From positions 1-64,000 of the forward strand of contig NZ_JAFLNF010000001.1 in assembly GCF_017313085.1 (NCBI RefSeq): a DNA stretch of 64,000 nucleotides. The letters are read 5' to 3'. Shown piece by piece: positions 38,314 to 46,998 of the stretch. Within the stretch, counting starts at the first letter, position 1, and each line of letters begins with the position of its first letter. The translations under genes and the position numbers were made by a program. The notes beneath the pieces are model-generated. The model was given only the letters and a program-made list of their open reading frames with translations. It made no database searches and was not told the DNA's origin. The DNA comes from Roseibium limicola. GTDB taxonomy: Bacteria > Pseudomonadota > Alphaproteobacteria > Rhizobiales > Stappiaceae.

Positions 38314-39108
38314 ATGCATTATTTAATAACATTCTGCTTGGGCATCTTCAGCCTCAGCCTCGCGGCGACCACCGCCTTGTCAGCCAACTTGTGCCAGGGG
38401 TTTGGACCCCAGACGCCTCGGGACATATCCGACACCACCGGAAGCAATCCAATTAATTTTTCCCGGGCCCCTGAACCAACACAACTGAACCTCTGCAACA
38501 TCCACACGCACACCAACGCAGAGCACAAGGGCCCAGGTTTCACCATTTTCGCCGGTGACGGCGATCACGGAGGCTACCAGTGCAACGACTCCAAGCGTCT
38601 GACGGATGCCGAACTGGTCGAACCCGATCATGCGGCAATGGCCTACCATGGGGTAAAACCCGGCGACACGATCGAAGTCCATTGGGTCTACACCTCCTGT
38701 CAGGTGACACCTGGCAAAGGCCTGGGCTCCTGCCTGACCAAGGCTTGCACCAATCCCGAACTGCGCGTGGAATCGCAGGTATTCCTGGTCGCCAACAACA
38801 AGAGTGCCCTGAACTTCATGGACTATACCTACCGCGGCCAGTTGGTCGCCGGGCTGCACCAACCCAAAGCCCTGCCCGCAGGTACCGGCGAGCCGGTGGT
38901 CTTTGCAGGATCAACCACCGGGACCAGCTTCACCCAGGAGATCTGCTCGCCCTTCCAGGTGACATGGTCTGTGCGCCCCCAATGCGCCAAGCTCGACATA
39001 AACTCGCTCAACGAGTGGGCCAAATCTGGCAACGTCTTCCAGGAAGACCACTCCCACGGCGTACGCCAATTGGTAACAGCGCCCGAACTTCTCGCGCCAA
39101 TCAACTGA
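38314..39108 (+). CDS. Secreted delta-class carbonic anhydrase-like protein
   Basis: 264 residues. A signal peptide (about 1-23, FCLGIFSLSLAATTALSA) is followed by the CA-like family core: NLCNIHTHTNAEHKGPGF, DTIEVHWVYTSC, and CSPFQVTWSVRPQCAKLDI, ending with EDHSHGVRQLVTAP. The His-rich HTHTNAEH and EVHW segments are candidate zinc ligands; several Cys could form disulfides in the periplasm. It would interconvert CO2 and bicarbonate outside the cytoplasm. The family is known mainly from marine bacteria and algae. It has a good ribosome site (AAGGGATG) and is transcribed alone. Confidence 0.8.
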   Translation: MHYLITFCLGIFSLSLAATTALSANLCQGFGPQTPRDISDTTGSNPINFSRAPEPTQLNLCNIHTHTNAEHKGPGFTIFAGDGDHGGYQCNDSKRLTDAELVEPDHAAMAYHGVKPGDTIEVHWVYTSCQVTPGKGLGSCLTKACTNPELRVESQVFLVANNKSALNFMDYTYRGQLVAGLHQPKALPAGTGEPVVFAGSTTGTSFTQEICSPFQVTWSVRPQCAKLDINSLNEWAKSGNVFQEDHSHGVRQLVTAPELLAPIN

Positions 39109-39148
39109 CCTGACCCAACAGCTCGCGGCCGCTCTGGAGTGGCTGCGA

Positions 39149-39166
39149 GCTAAATCGATTGAAGTC
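39149..39166. promoter_or_regulatory. Candidate operator upstream of pgi, related to the zwf and edd sites
   Basis: GCTAAATCGATTGAAGTC contains the ten-base core TAAATCGATT seen before edd, with partial agreement in the flanks. It lies about 170 bp before the pgi start, further than the other two sites, so its role is less certain. Confidence 0.45.
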
Positions 39167-39336
39167 CAGCATTCCCGACAATCTGGTGAAGCAGTAGAAA
39201 TTCGGTTTGAGGCCCGTTGACCGCGAAATTATAGGCTCCGCCTCTAGGGCTTTATTGCATTGCATGCTAAGCAGTTTTTCATGATCGCAGCCTCTCTCCC
39301 AGGCTGACATTTCACGCCCAGACCGGAGAACATCCC

Positions 39337-40965
39337 ATGGCCAGCCCAGATCGTTTCGGCGCCCTCAAGACCCACGCACAAAGCCTCCAGGAGCAGAGCC
39401 TGCGGCAGATGTTTGCAGCCGACGCTGAGCGCTTCGACAAGTTCTCCGCCCGGTTTGAGGATTTGCTGCTGGACTACTCGAAATCAATCATCGACCAGAA
39501 ATCTCTCGATCTCCTTCTTCAGCTGGCCAAAGACGCAGGGGTCGCAGAGCGCCGCGACGCGATGTTTGCCGGCGAGAAGATTAACGGCACTGAAGGCCGC
39601 GCAGTCTTGCACACCGCTCTGCGCAACCAGTCTGATGATCCCGTCGTGGTCGGTGGCAAGGATGTCATGCCGGATATCCGGGGTGTACTCGACGCCATGT
39701 CTTTTTTCGCCGATGGCATTCGCTCCGGCGAAATCGCCGGATCCGGCGGTCAGGCCTTCACCGATGTGGTGAACATCGGCATCGGCGGGTCAGATCTTGG
39801 CCCAGCAATGACGACACTCGCCCTCAGCCCCTATCACGATGGCCCGGCGCTGCATTATGTGTCCAATGTCGATGGCGCTCATATCGCCGATACGCTCGAC
39901 GCTCTGGACCCGGAAACCACTCTGGTCATTGTCGCGTCCAAAACCTTCACCACCATTGAGACCATGACCAACGCGCAAACCGCGCGGAAATGGATTGCGG
40001 GAACGCTGGGCGAAGAGGCCGTCGGCGATCACTTTGCCGCAGTCTCCACCGCTTTGGAAAAGGTCGGCGAATTCGGCATCGACGAAAGCCGCGTTTTCGG
40101 TTTCTGGGACTGGGTCGGCGGGCGCTATTCGGTGTGGTCTGCCATCGGACTGCCCCTGATGCTCGCAATCGGCCCGGATGCCTTCGCTGACTTCCTGGCC
40201 GGCGCTCACGCAATGGACAAGCACTTCCAGGATGCCGAGCTGAACCAGAACCTTCCAGTTCTGATGGGACTGGTCGGTGTGTGGAACCGCGATGTTCTCG
40301 GCTACTCCTCCCGTGCTGTTCTCCCCTACGACCAGCGCCTGTCGCGCCTCCCGGCCTATCTGCAGCAGCTCGACATGGAATCGAATGGCAAGCAGGTAAA
40401 ACTCGACGGCACTCCGGTCGACGAACAGACAGGCCCGCTCGTCTGGGGCGAGCCTGGCACGAATGGCCAGCACGCCTTCTACCAGCTGATCCATCAAGGC
40501 ACGACGGTGATCCCGTGTGAATTCATCATCGCACTCAACGGCCATGAAGCAGACCTCGGCCATCACCATGAACTTCTGGTCGCCAACTGTCTGGCGCAAT
40601 CGGAGGCCCTGATGCTCGGAAAAACCCTGGAAGAAGCGACGGCACAGCTGACCGAAAAAGGCATGAGACCTGACAAGATCGCAGCCCTTGCCCCGCACAA
40701 GGTGTTTCCAGGCAACCGACCTTCCATAACGCTGGTCCACGAAAGCCTGACGCCCTTCACCCTGGGCCGCCTGATCGCTCTCTACGAGCACCGCGTCTTC
40801 GTGGAAGGCGTGATATGGGGAATCAATTCCTTTGATCAGTGGGGGGTTGAACTGGGCAAGGAACTCGCTCTGGCACTTCAACCAATGCTTCAGGGAAAAA
40901 TTTCAGCCGAAGGCAAGGACAGCTCGACACGCGGTCTTCTGGCGCTTTTTCAGAAGTCGAATTAA
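39337..40965 (+). CDS. pgi: Glucose-6-phosphate isomerase
   Basis: 542 residues, the usual Pgi length. Signatures are [14 protein letters not shown], the phosphate loop [29 protein letters not shown] (PGI signature 1), [17 protein letters not shown] with the catalytic Glu/His region, and GVELGKELA near the end. It interconverts glucose 6-phosphate and fructose 6-phosphate; in an Entner-Doudoroff organism it also recycles fructose 6-phosphate into Zwf. The upstream palindrome links it to zwf and edd. Confidence 0.96.
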   Translation: MASPDRFGALKTHAQSLQEQSLRQMFAADAERFDKFSARFEDLLLDYSKSIIDQKSLDLLLQLAKDAGVAERRDAMFAGEKINGTEGRAVLHTALRNQSDDPVVVGGKDVMPDIRGVLDAMSFFADGIRSGEIAGSGGQAFTDVVNIGIGGSDLGPAMTTLALSPYHDGPALHYVSNVDGAHIADTLDALDPETTLVIVASKTFTTIETMTNAQTARKWIAGTLGEEAVGDHFAAVSTALEKVGEFGIDESRVFGFWDWVGGRYSVWSAIGLPLMLAIGPDAFADFLAGAHAMDKHFQDAELNQNLPVLMGLVGVWNRDVLGYSSRAVLPYDQRLSRLPAYLQQLDMESNGKQVKLDGTPVDEQTGPLVWGEPGTNGQHAFYQLIHQGTTVIPCEFIIALNGHEADLGHHHELLVANCLAQSEALMLGKTLEEATAQLTEKGMRPDKIAALAPHKVFPGNRPSITLVHESLTPFTLGRLIALYEHRVFVEGVIWGINSFDQWGVELGKELALALQPMLQGKISAEGKDSSTRGLLALFQKSN

Positions 40966-41158
40966 ACTTTTGAAACAATGAGATAAGGCCGAAACCTGGT
41001 TCCAGGAGGCGGTCTTTCTCATGAGCGACGCAACTTCCGCGTAGATCGGGCGTTACTCTCCCGGAACACCGGCTGCCCCATCGATGCCGCAAACATGAGT
41101 TGGGGTCAACTGAGCTGGTAACAAGCTACTTATGAAGACCAATGGGAGTTCCCGAGAC

Positions 41159-41428
41159 ATGAAAAAGATCCTGATCGTTAGCGCTGCGACCCTTATGCTC
41201 GCCGCTTGTCAGTCGAACAGCCAGGGCGACCGTGCTCTTGTTGGCGCAGGCCTTGGCGGCGCAACCGGCGCAGCGGTTGGAGCAGCCGCATCCGGAACAG
41301 CAGGCGGCGCTCTTGCCGGGGCAGCAATTGGTGCAGCTGGTGGTGCAATCGTCGGCTCTGCAACAACACCCAAGAATTGCGTCGCTTATGACAGCGCAGG
41401 CAACCCTTACCGCGTTTCCTGCCCGTAA
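41159..41428 (+). CDS. Glycine-zipper lipoprotein, copy 1
   Basis: 89 residues from the ATG at 41159. A signal sequence ends in the lipobox LAAC. The mature protein starts CQSNSQGDRALVGAGLGG and is a Gly/Ala zipper with repeated GxxxG spacing, which should insert in or lie against a membrane, then ends with PKNCVAYD and YRVSCP; the two late Cys may form a disulfide. Function unknown; such proteins resemble small outer-membrane glycine-zipper lipoproteins. It is the first of three tandem paralogs with nearly the same layout. Confidence 0.8.
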   Translation: MKKILIVSAATLMLAACQSNSQGDRALVGAGLGGATGAAVGAAASGTAGGALAGAAIGAAGGAIVGSATTPKNCVAYDSAGNPYRVSCP

Positions 41429-41499
41429 TATGATTGCCAAAACGCCGATCTCGAACCATTATCCGGGAAATTCACGTTGGGTAATTGGAGTGATTCTCG

Positions 41500-41769
41500 A
41501 TGAAGAGACTTCTTGTAATCGGCGTTTCCGCCATGTTCCTCGCTGCATGTCAGTCTGACAGCCAGGGCGATCGTGCCTTGGTAGGCGCAGGTCTAGGCGG
41601 CGCTACCGGTGCTGTCGTTGGTGCAGCAGCTGGCGGCGGCGTTGGGCCGGCACTTGTCGGCGCAGCAATCGGTGCTGCTGGTGGAGCCATTGTCGGCTCG
41701 GCTACCACGCCGAAGAACTGCGTTGCATACGACCAGTACGGCCGTGCTTACCGGGTCGTATGCCCTTAA
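41500..41769 (+). CDS. Glycine-zipper lipoprotein, copy 2
   Basis: 89 residues, nearly the same as copy 1: lipobox LAAC, then CQSDSQGDRALVGAGLGGATG, a glycine zipper, and the tail PKNCVAYDQYGRAYRVVCP. It begins 71 bp after copy 1. High identity over the whole length and the short spacing show a recent tandem duplication. No function is known. Confidence 0.8.
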   Translation: MKRLLVIGVSAMFLAACQSDSQGDRALVGAGLGGATGAVVGAAAGGGVGPALVGAAIGAAGGAIVGSATTPKNCVAYDQYGRAYRVVCP

Positions 41770-41842
41770 TATTACCAGTCCTGACAAGGGCGGGATCAGT
41801 TGTACACTTCGGATGATTCGTTTTTCCTGATGGACAAGACAC

Positions 41843-42130
41843 ATGAAGCATCTGACTGGTTCAACCGTTCTCGCCCTTGCTCTTGCCATGGGCCTTTCCG
41901 GCTGCATATCCAATACGGACAGCCAACGTGACCGCATGCTCATCGGCGGCGGTCTCGGTGCAGCAAGTGGTGCCGTTATTGGTGGCGTTGCTGGCTCGAC
42001 GGCAGGTGCAGCTCTGGCTGGTGCAGCCCTCGGCGCCATTGGTGGTGGCTTGATTGGCGTTGTGACCTCGCCGCGTAACTGCATTGCCCGCGACCAGGAT
42101 GGCACGACCTACAAGGTGAGGTGCCCCTAG
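41843..42130 (+). CDS. Glycine-zipper lipoprotein, copy 3 (diverged)
   Basis: 95 residues. Lipobox LSGC, then CISNTDSQRDRMLIGGGLGAASG, a glycine zipper, and the tail PRNCIARDQDGTTYKVRCP. It keeps the layout and both late Cys of copies 1 and 2 but has diverged more, so it is probably the oldest split. It is 73 bp after copy 2; the three may be one transcript. Confidence 0.8.
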   Translation: MKHLTGSTVLALALAMGLSGCISNTDSQRDRMLIGGGLGAASGAVIGGVAGSTAGAALAGAALGAIGGGLIGVVTSPRNCIARDQDGTTYKVRCP

Positions 42131-42342
42131 ACGCCTTTCCCTCAGAAGCCACAACTCCGGACCCGTTGGTCTACGCGCCTCACGGTGCTATGGAACCGTT
42201 ACCGTGCCGAAGTGGTTTGACCTGCATGAGGGCCTTCTGCTGCGACAGCTGTAGTGAGCCTTCCCCGACACAACAAGCTGGTCGACGGGCGCAGACCCTC
42301 GGGCTATAGTTCGCTCGTTTTGAGCCACCACCGGAGCAACAG

Positions 42343-43215
42343 GTGACCTTTCATATTTCGCGTCTCATCGAGACGGCCTACAGTTTGGCTGAATGTCCAA
42401 CTTGGGACGAGAAAACCGACAAACTGCTTTGGGCCGATATTCAAGGCCACACCATTCAGGCGATGGACTGGACGAGCAAGTCCATCGAGACCTACTCCTT
42501 CGACAATGAAGTTGGCTCCTTCGGGCTGACCGATGACGGACGGCTGATCGTCGCTGTCTGGGACAAGATCATCCTGTTTGATCCCCAGTCCGGCGAGAAG
42601 ACCACACTGGCAGAAATCGAATCTGATTTGCCACAAACCCGCCTGAACGACGGAAAGGTTGGTCCGGACGGTGCCTTCTGGGTCGGAACCATGGACACTT
42701 CCAGCCCGCGCGAACCGATTGCCAACCTCTACCGGGTCGATGCAACAGGCGAAGTCTCCCATATCCGTGACGGCTTGCAGGTCTCCAACGGCCTCGCCTG
42801 GTCACCGGACGGGACATGGCTGTACCATTCGGATTCCAGCCCCGGCTGGGTCGAGGCCTATACCTTCGATCCGGCGAGCGGTTCTCTGGGCGCCAAGATG
42901 CTCTATGTCCAGCAAACCAATGAAACCGGTCGCCCCGATGGCGCCACTATCGACACTGAGGGCAACTACTGGAGTGCCGGCGTTTCCGCTGGTGTACTCA
43001 ATTGCTTTGCACCAGATGGCAGCCAAATCCACGCAATCGCGATGCCGGTTCCGAAACCGACGATGCCCTGCTTTTGCGGCACCAATCTCGACCAGCTGGT
43101 AGTGACCAGCCTGCAGCCTGGTGGCGAAGGCCCCGACAGTCTGTCCGGTTCGCTCTTCCTGGTGGAAGGACATGGCCACAAGGGTCTTCCGACTCACCGC
43201 TTCAGATCCCTTTGA
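42343..43215 (+). CDS. SMP-30/gluconolactonase-family lactonase
   Basis: 290 residues from a GTG with GGAG seven bases before. The six-bladed propeller metal ligands appear in order: Glu17 (LAECPTWD), Asn in QTRLNDGK, Asn in VSNGLAWSPDG and Asp in GRPDGATID. The family hydrolyses sugar lactones, for example glucono-1,5-lactone. Because no pgl gene accompanies zwf here and this gene lies close to pgi, it might help open sugar lactones in the same pathway, but phosphorylated substrates are not known for this family. It is more probably a sugar-acid lactonase. Confidence 0.85.
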   Translation: MTFHISRLIETAYSLAECPTWDEKTDKLLWADIQGHTIQAMDWTSKSIETYSFDNEVGSFGLTDDGRLIVAVWDKIILFDPQSGEKTTLAEIESDLPQTRLNDGKVGPDGAFWVGTMDTSSPREPIANLYRVDATGEVSHIRDGLQVSNGLAWSPDGTWLYHSDSSPGWVEAYTFDPASGSLGAKMLYVQQTNETGRPDGATIDTEGNYWSAGVSAGVLNCFAPDGSQIHAIAMPVPKPTMPCFCGTNLDQLVVTSLQPGGEGPDSLSGSLFLVEGHGHKGLPTHRFRSL

Positions 43216-43239
43216 AGCCGTTGAGTGACGATTGAATTC

Positions 43240-43273
43240 AAAATGGCGCCAGGAGCACTCCTGACGCCATTTT
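43240..43273. terminator. Terminator between the lactonase and the repeat-protein genes
   Basis: An AAAATGGCG...CGCCATTTT stem extended by CAGGAG/CTCCTG with one mismatched position, around a short CA loop. A-rich and T-rich ends suit both converging genes. Confidence 0.85.
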
Positions 43274-43315
43274 CATATCAGCCATGCTTTTTTGTGAACG
43301 AGAATCGTCAAGTCA

Positions 43316-43960
43316 TCAGCTCTGGCAGCGTGAACGGATAGGCCGCCATTCGGCCCGAGCCGGCTGAATCTGCACCCTCTGACTGATTGTTCTATAGATT
43401 GCGGGGTGCCGGACTTTTTGCCGGCTTGGCCGCCGCACCACAACGCTTTCTTGAACGGTTCCGTAAACCGCAGGTTCGGTCACACGGACCTTTTGGCCGG
43501 GTCGCACAAGAACCTTCTCATGCACCGTTTGATAGACCGGGGGATGGGGAATCTTGCAGAGGACCTGTCTGCCATGACGCCACTGATATTCCCAGCGTAC
43601 CGATGCAGGCTGCACCATGACACGCCTCGACCGGGTCTGATAAATCGGTGCGATCTTCTGGTAAAACGACTTGGCAGACTTCACCACCACACGACGATGC
43701 TTCACCCCATAAACCGCCGGTGTCACAACGACCTCCGAGTGCGCCGGCTGAACCAGCACGCGTTTCTCGACATATCCATAGACCGGCGGAACAGTAACCT
43801 GCTCGTAGCACGAGGACTTTCCAGCGACTGCCGCTCCTGCCCCCAGAAAAACAAGCGCGGCACATGCGGCCCCTGTGACCAGCCGAAAACGACTGGATAG
43901 TCCTTTCCCTGTTTGCGATGCATGCATTCTTGCGCACCCCCTTGGCCTCGGGCGCCACAT
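43316..43960 (-). CDS. Secreted repeat protein with six PxVYxxV units
   Basis: 214 residues from the first ATG; an ATG at 43927 gives 203 residues and places the signal peptide better. The signal segment (FRLVTGAACAALVFLGAGAAVAG) is followed by six units of about 23 residues: PPVYGYVEKRVLVQPA, PAVYGVKHRRVVVKSA, PIYQTRSRRVMVQPAS, PPVYQTVHEKVLVRPG, PAVYGTVQESVVVRRP, PAIYRTISQRVQIQPA. The units are basic and beta-strand-like, suited to a periplasmic or surface-exposed repeat rod. Similar units are found in some alphaproteobacterial envelope proteins. No function is known. Confidence 0.72.
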   Translation of the reverse strand: MWRPRPRGCARMHASQTGKGLSSRFRLVTGAACAALVFLGAGAAVAGKSSCYEQVTVPPVYGYVEKRVLVQPAHSEVVVTPAVYGVKHRRVVVKSAKSFYQKIAPIYQTRSRRVMVQPASVRWEYQWRHGRQVLCKIPHPPVYQTVHEKVLVRPGQKVRVTEPAVYGTVQESVVVRRPSRQKVRHPAIYRTISQRVQIQPARAEWRPIRSRCQS

Positions 43961-44020
43961 CCACCTTCAACTTAAGGAAACTTGCCCCTAGGTCAAAGCC
44001 TCAAACAGGAAAAGGCTGGC

Positions 44021-44800
44021 TCAATCGTAGTCCGTATCGTCATTGATGATATGCTTGGCCTCTTCAGGCACCCATGCGCCCCAGCGCGGCTGCAGCTTGT
44101 GGTCAACCGATACCCGATCATCAAAGACAAAGCATTCCCCCTTCCACAGGCTCTGCTCTTCCGGAACTTTCTCCAGATAATTCAGAATTCCACCCTGCAA
44201 ATGGTAGACTTCATCAAAGCCCTGCTGAAGCATGAGCGACGACGCTTTTTCGCAGCGAATACCGCCAGTGCAGAACATTGCGATCTTCGGCTTGTTTTCC
44301 AGTTCCTGCGCCTTGCGAACCCACTCTGGGAACTCGCGAAAGGACTGGGTTTCCGGATTCATCGCACCATCGAACGTTCCGAACGCAAACTCGTAATCAT
44401 TGCGGGTATCGATGACGACAACTTCAGGATCGGAAATGAGCGCATTCCAGTCCTCTGGCTGCACATAGGTCCCGACAACGTCATTCGGATCAATGCCATC
44501 GACCGCAAGTCGGACGATCTCCTGCTTGAGACGCACCTTCATACGCTTGAAGACATGCCGGTCGGCCCAGGCTTCCTTGTATTCCAGCTCGCTCATTCGC
44601 GGGTCGGACTGCAAGTACGCCAACACCTCGCGCAAGCCCTCTTCCGGTCCCGCAATCGTCCCGTTGAGCCCCTCTGACGCCAGAAGAATACTGCCGCGCA
44701 CATCCCGTTCCTGGCAAAACGCCTTCAGCGGGTCACGCATGGCTTCAAAATCATCAAGCGGAACAAACTTGTAGAGAGCAACAATCAGGATCTTCGACAT
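44021..44800 (-). CDS. trhO: tRNA uridine(34) hydroxylase, rhodanese family
   Basis: 259 residues. The N-terminal TrhO/YceA domain has [17 protein letters not shown] and is followed by a rhodanese domain with the active-site Cys loop [13 protein letters not shown]. It makes 5-hydroxyuridine at the wobble position of tRNAs. The protein ends soon after the rhodanese domain, shorter than the E. coli enzyme of about 350 residues, which has an extra Cys-rich tail; the short form is usual in alphaproteobacteria. It is the gene after the R-body locus but is separated from it by 178 bp. Confidence 0.9.
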   Translation of the reverse strand: MSKILIVALYKFVPLDDFEAMRDPLKAFCQERDVRGSILLASEGLNGTIAGPEEGLREVLAYLQSDPRMSELEYKEAWADRHVFKRMKVRLKQEIVRLAVDGIDPNDVVGTYVQPEDWNALISDPEVVVIDTRNDYEFAFGTFDGAMNPETQSFREFPEWVRKAQELENKPKIAMFCTGGIRCEKASSLMLQQGFDEVYHLQGGILNYLEKVPEEQSLWKGECFVFDDRVSVDHKLQPRWGAWVPEEAKHIINDDTDYD

Positions 44801-44978
44801 GGATCAGGTTTCAGGCCTATTGGGGAACATTCAAGCAGCCGCCCGGAATTCCGGGAGCATTCTGCGCCAGCTTATACTCCTGCCGGCACGGGCACGAAAG
44901 TCCGCAATGTTCCGAATTTTACGCCCAAGCTTGCCATCTTGTCGCAAGACCTGCGCCAAATCCCGACTGCTGGAAGTC

Positions 44979-45278
44979 TCAACCGAGCGTATTCAGAAGC
45001 TTGACCAGATCGGACAGGTCATTTTTGGCTTCGGTTATGGACGCCTTGCCGCCGACCTCGCCATCATCATAAAGCCGCATCAACCCGCCCAACACAGCCA
45101 GCTCCGCGCTGGCATTGCCGAGCTTCGCCTGCTGAACAGAGTTGGAATAGAGAATGGCATTGGAGTGAGCAGCAGACACATACAGACTTGCCATCGCCAC
45201 GGCGGGAGACATGTCAACCGACGCGATGGCATCGCCTGGTGCGGCAGTTACGGATACAGGGGCTTTTACGGTGGCCAT
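44979..45278 (-). CDS. RebB-family R-body protein, divergent paralog
   Basis: 99 residues from the ATG at 45278, which has GGAAGG ten bases upstream. The core MSPAVAMASLYVSAAHSNAILYSNSVQQ lines up with the RebB core EAPAMAISTLYQAMAHSTGILFENAV of the next gene, but the N-terminal VTDAVTQ motif has changed to VTAAPGDAIASV. The tail (ITEAKNDLSDLVKLLNTL) is longer and helical. It would join or modify R-body ribbons, large coiled protein polymers. It is separated from the rest of the locus by a terminator, so it may be expressed independently. Confidence 0.72.
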   Translation of the reverse strand: MATVKAPVSVTAAPGDAIASVDMSPAVAMASLYVSAAHSNAILYSNSVQQAKLGNASAELAVLGGLMRLYDDGEVGGKASITEAKNDLSDLVKLLNTLG

Positions 45279-45548
45279 CGGGCACATCCTTCCTTACTGA
45301 TCCCGGCAAAAGTGCCGAGTACCTTGGAAAAGCCTGCCCTGTACAAAGATGCCCCGGTTTGCCGGAGCGGATTATCGCCTGCCTTCAGGATTCCCCTCAC
45401 AGGATTAAGGAAAGGTTGATAGGCGGGGCCTACAGCCGGCTCAACGCGCCAATTGGGACGTTATTCCTGAGCCTTATTGGACACAACGGCCAGCGAAGCC
45501 CGAAAAAGGCGCGGAATAGGCGAATATTCGGCACAGTTGACGCAAAAA

Positions 45549-45583
45549 TGCACGGCAGGCGGTTTTCACCGACCTGCCGTGCA
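45549..45583 (-). terminator. Terminator after rebB at 45701
   Basis: TGCACGGCAGG at 45549-45559 pairs with CCTGCCGTGCA at 45573-45583, followed on the minus strand by TTTTT. The remainder of the 422-bp gap 45279-45700 shows no gene. Confidence 0.88.
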
Positions 45584-45700
45584 GAACATTAAATGGGAAG
45601 GATGGGGCCAATATGGGAGTGCCTCGATGGCCGATGCACTCCCCTCTCCAAATAGGAACGAAAGTCCGGCCTCGCCTGCTTCGGCTGGCCCGACGCTCGA

Positions 45701-46027
45701 TCAACGACCGCCTTGAAAAGCGCTCAGAACAGTCATCAAGCTGCTCAGGTTGTCGGAGACGCCTGTCTGGGCAACCTTTTCGCTGGCGCCTGCCACTGCC
45801 GTGGTGTCCAGGCTGTAGATCTGCATCACCCCCATGTTGGATGCCGCTTGGGCCAAAATATTCTGCTGCTGTGCTGCTGCGACCGCATTCTCAAAGAGGA
45901 TGCCGGTTGAATGGGCCATCGCCTGGTACAGCGTGCTGATCGCCATAGCCGGGGCTTCGCCAACCACCTTGACGTTCGACTGGGTGACGGCATCGGTGAC
46001 CATGGGGTTCACGAGTGTTTCAGCCAT
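45701..46027 (-). CDS. rebB: RebB-family R-body structural protein
   Basis: 108 residues, started by TAGGAG. The RebB hallmarks are VTDAVTQSNVKVVGEAPAMA and ISTLYQAMAHSTGILFENAV. RebB-type proteins are the small subunits that polymerise into the R-body ribbon, a coil that can telescope on a trigger such as acid pH. The C-terminal 30 residues (SEKVAQTGVSDNLSSLMTVL) are an extra helix absent from the 78-residue paralog. A candidate sigma site resembling the sigma and rebB promoters (GTCACGCT-N13-GCGTC) lies at 46082-46107. Terminators on both sides make it a single-gene unit. Confidence 0.85.
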   Translation of the reverse strand: MAETLVNPMVTDAVTQSNVKVVGEAPAMAISTLYQAMAHSTGILFENAVAAAQQQNILAQAASNMGVMQIYSLDTTAVAGASEKVAQTGVSDNLSSLMTVLSAFQGGR

Positions 46028-46081
46028 TATTCTAATCTCCTAAGATTGGCCGGGCTCATCACCGGCAAAGGACACTCTAAG

Positions 46082-46107
46082 GACGCCCGAAGACTGCAAA
46101 GCGTGAC
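46082..46107 (-). promoter_or_regulatory. Weak copy of the reb two-box promoter element
   Basis: Minus strand GTCACGCT, 13 bases, GCGTC. It keeps TCAC and GCGTC of the element found before the sigma gene and rebB (TTCACAAG-N12-GCGTC) but the first box is degenerate and the spacer is one base longer. It lies 55-80 bp before the rebB start at 46027. Confidence 0.35.
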
Positions 46108-46149
46108 CGGAAAAAGCGCTTATTGGAGAGCTTTTTGGCCCACGCGAAC

Positions 46150-46181
46150 AAAAAACCGGCCCCTCTTGACGAAAGGCCGGT
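46150..46181 (-). terminator. Terminator after the R-body accessory operon
   Basis: ACCGGCC at 46155-46161 pairs with GGCCGGT at 46175-46181, followed on the minus strand by TTTTTT. It closes the transcript whose last gene stops at 46219. Confidence 0.8.
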
Positions 46182-46218
46182 CAATCAGGTCAACGAACTC
46201 CGCTCCGCCCCCCCCCTG

Positions 46219-46998
46219 CTACCGTGTTCTTTTACCCGCTTCAGCTTGTTGGAAGCTCTCAACAAACTGGCGAATTTCAGAAGTCTTTTCCTCAACTGCC
46301 GCAGCGACCATCGATTGCAGCCTTGCTGTCATGTCACTCATTTGGCCCTGCGCCTGGTTTTCAGCCGCCTTGAGCATTGTCAGAACGCTGTCGACGGATT
46401 GTCCCCCAATCTGGGGCTGGCCAGAGGGTTCGACCGGCCCGTGTCGAGCAAGCGCTGAAATGAAGTCCGTCCGTCCACTGCGCAGCAATTCTGGCAAGTC
46501 CTGCGGATTGTCGACGATGTCCTTAACAGCCTCATGCTGTTCCAGCATGGCATCCGAAAGCTTGCCGGTTTTCTCGCAGAAGCCTTCCAAAACCGCAAAG
46601 GTCTTGGCATACGCCTGCTCCGCGGCGTGATCGGCCTCGTCCTTGTGTTTTTGAATCTCAGCTGCAACTTCCAAGAGGAGTGGCAGCTTGGCCGCATGCA
46701 GCTGGTAGTCATCCCGAAGCCGGGTGGTTGCAACGGCGGCAGCCACCAGCTTTTGCATGCGATCCTGCGCCGTAGCTGCAGTCTGGTGTCTGGCGTGATG
46801 TCTGCCCTGGTCTCTGGCCTGCTCTTGGCCCTGGGCAACAGCGCTCACGTGCGGCACCTCCCCCGGAGCCACGCTCGCGGGAGGGTCTGTCAAAGCACTG
46901 GCCTGGGCTTTCTGCTGGGTTCTGCGCTTCTCAGCAGCGGCCGCCGCCGCGACCTCGGCCGCGTCCCTCATCCCTGCGGCAGGTGTCTCGTTCGTCAT
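46219..46998 (-). CDS. R-body locus accessory protein, helical, unrecognised
   Basis: 259 residues from the ATG at 46998 (GAGGAG seven bases before). I do not recognise a family. Residues 8-75 are Ala, Glu, Arg and His-rich and disordered-looking, with a Gln/His/Arg patch (QEQARDQGRHHARHQ). Residues 80-255 are almost entirely helix-forming and rich in charged residues (LEVAAEIQKHKDEADHAAEQAYAK-like heptads), so a coiled coil is probable. It overlaps the preceding gene by 68 bp and ends at a terminator. Being in the reb operon, it may cap, anchor or assemble R-bodies; this is inference. Confidence 0.7.
   Translation of the reverse strand: MTNETPAAGMRDAAEVAAAAAAEKRRTQQKAQASALTDPPASVAPGEVPHVSAVAQGQEQARDQGRHHARHQTAATAQDRMQKLVAAAVATTRLRDDYQLHAAKLPLLLEVAAEIQKHKDEADHAAEQAYAKTFAVLEGFCEKTGKLSDAMLEQHEAVKDIVDNPQDLPELLRSGRTDFISALARHGPVEPSGQPQIGGQSVDSVLTMLKAAENQAQGQMSDMTARLQSMVAAAVEEKTSEIRQFVESFQQAEAGKRTR

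Noticed and set aside
39790-40881. A 363-codon open frame opposite pgi, and similar ones opposite edd (35089-36009) and the chemoreceptor (8270-9253, plus strand)
   Set aside because: Same reason: antisense shadows of strong genes, with no ribosome site or family resemblance.
44820-44978. Intrinsic terminator between the last reb gene and trhO
   Set aside because: Only short, weak pairings are found and no T-run on the minus strand, so read-through into trhO cannot be excluded.
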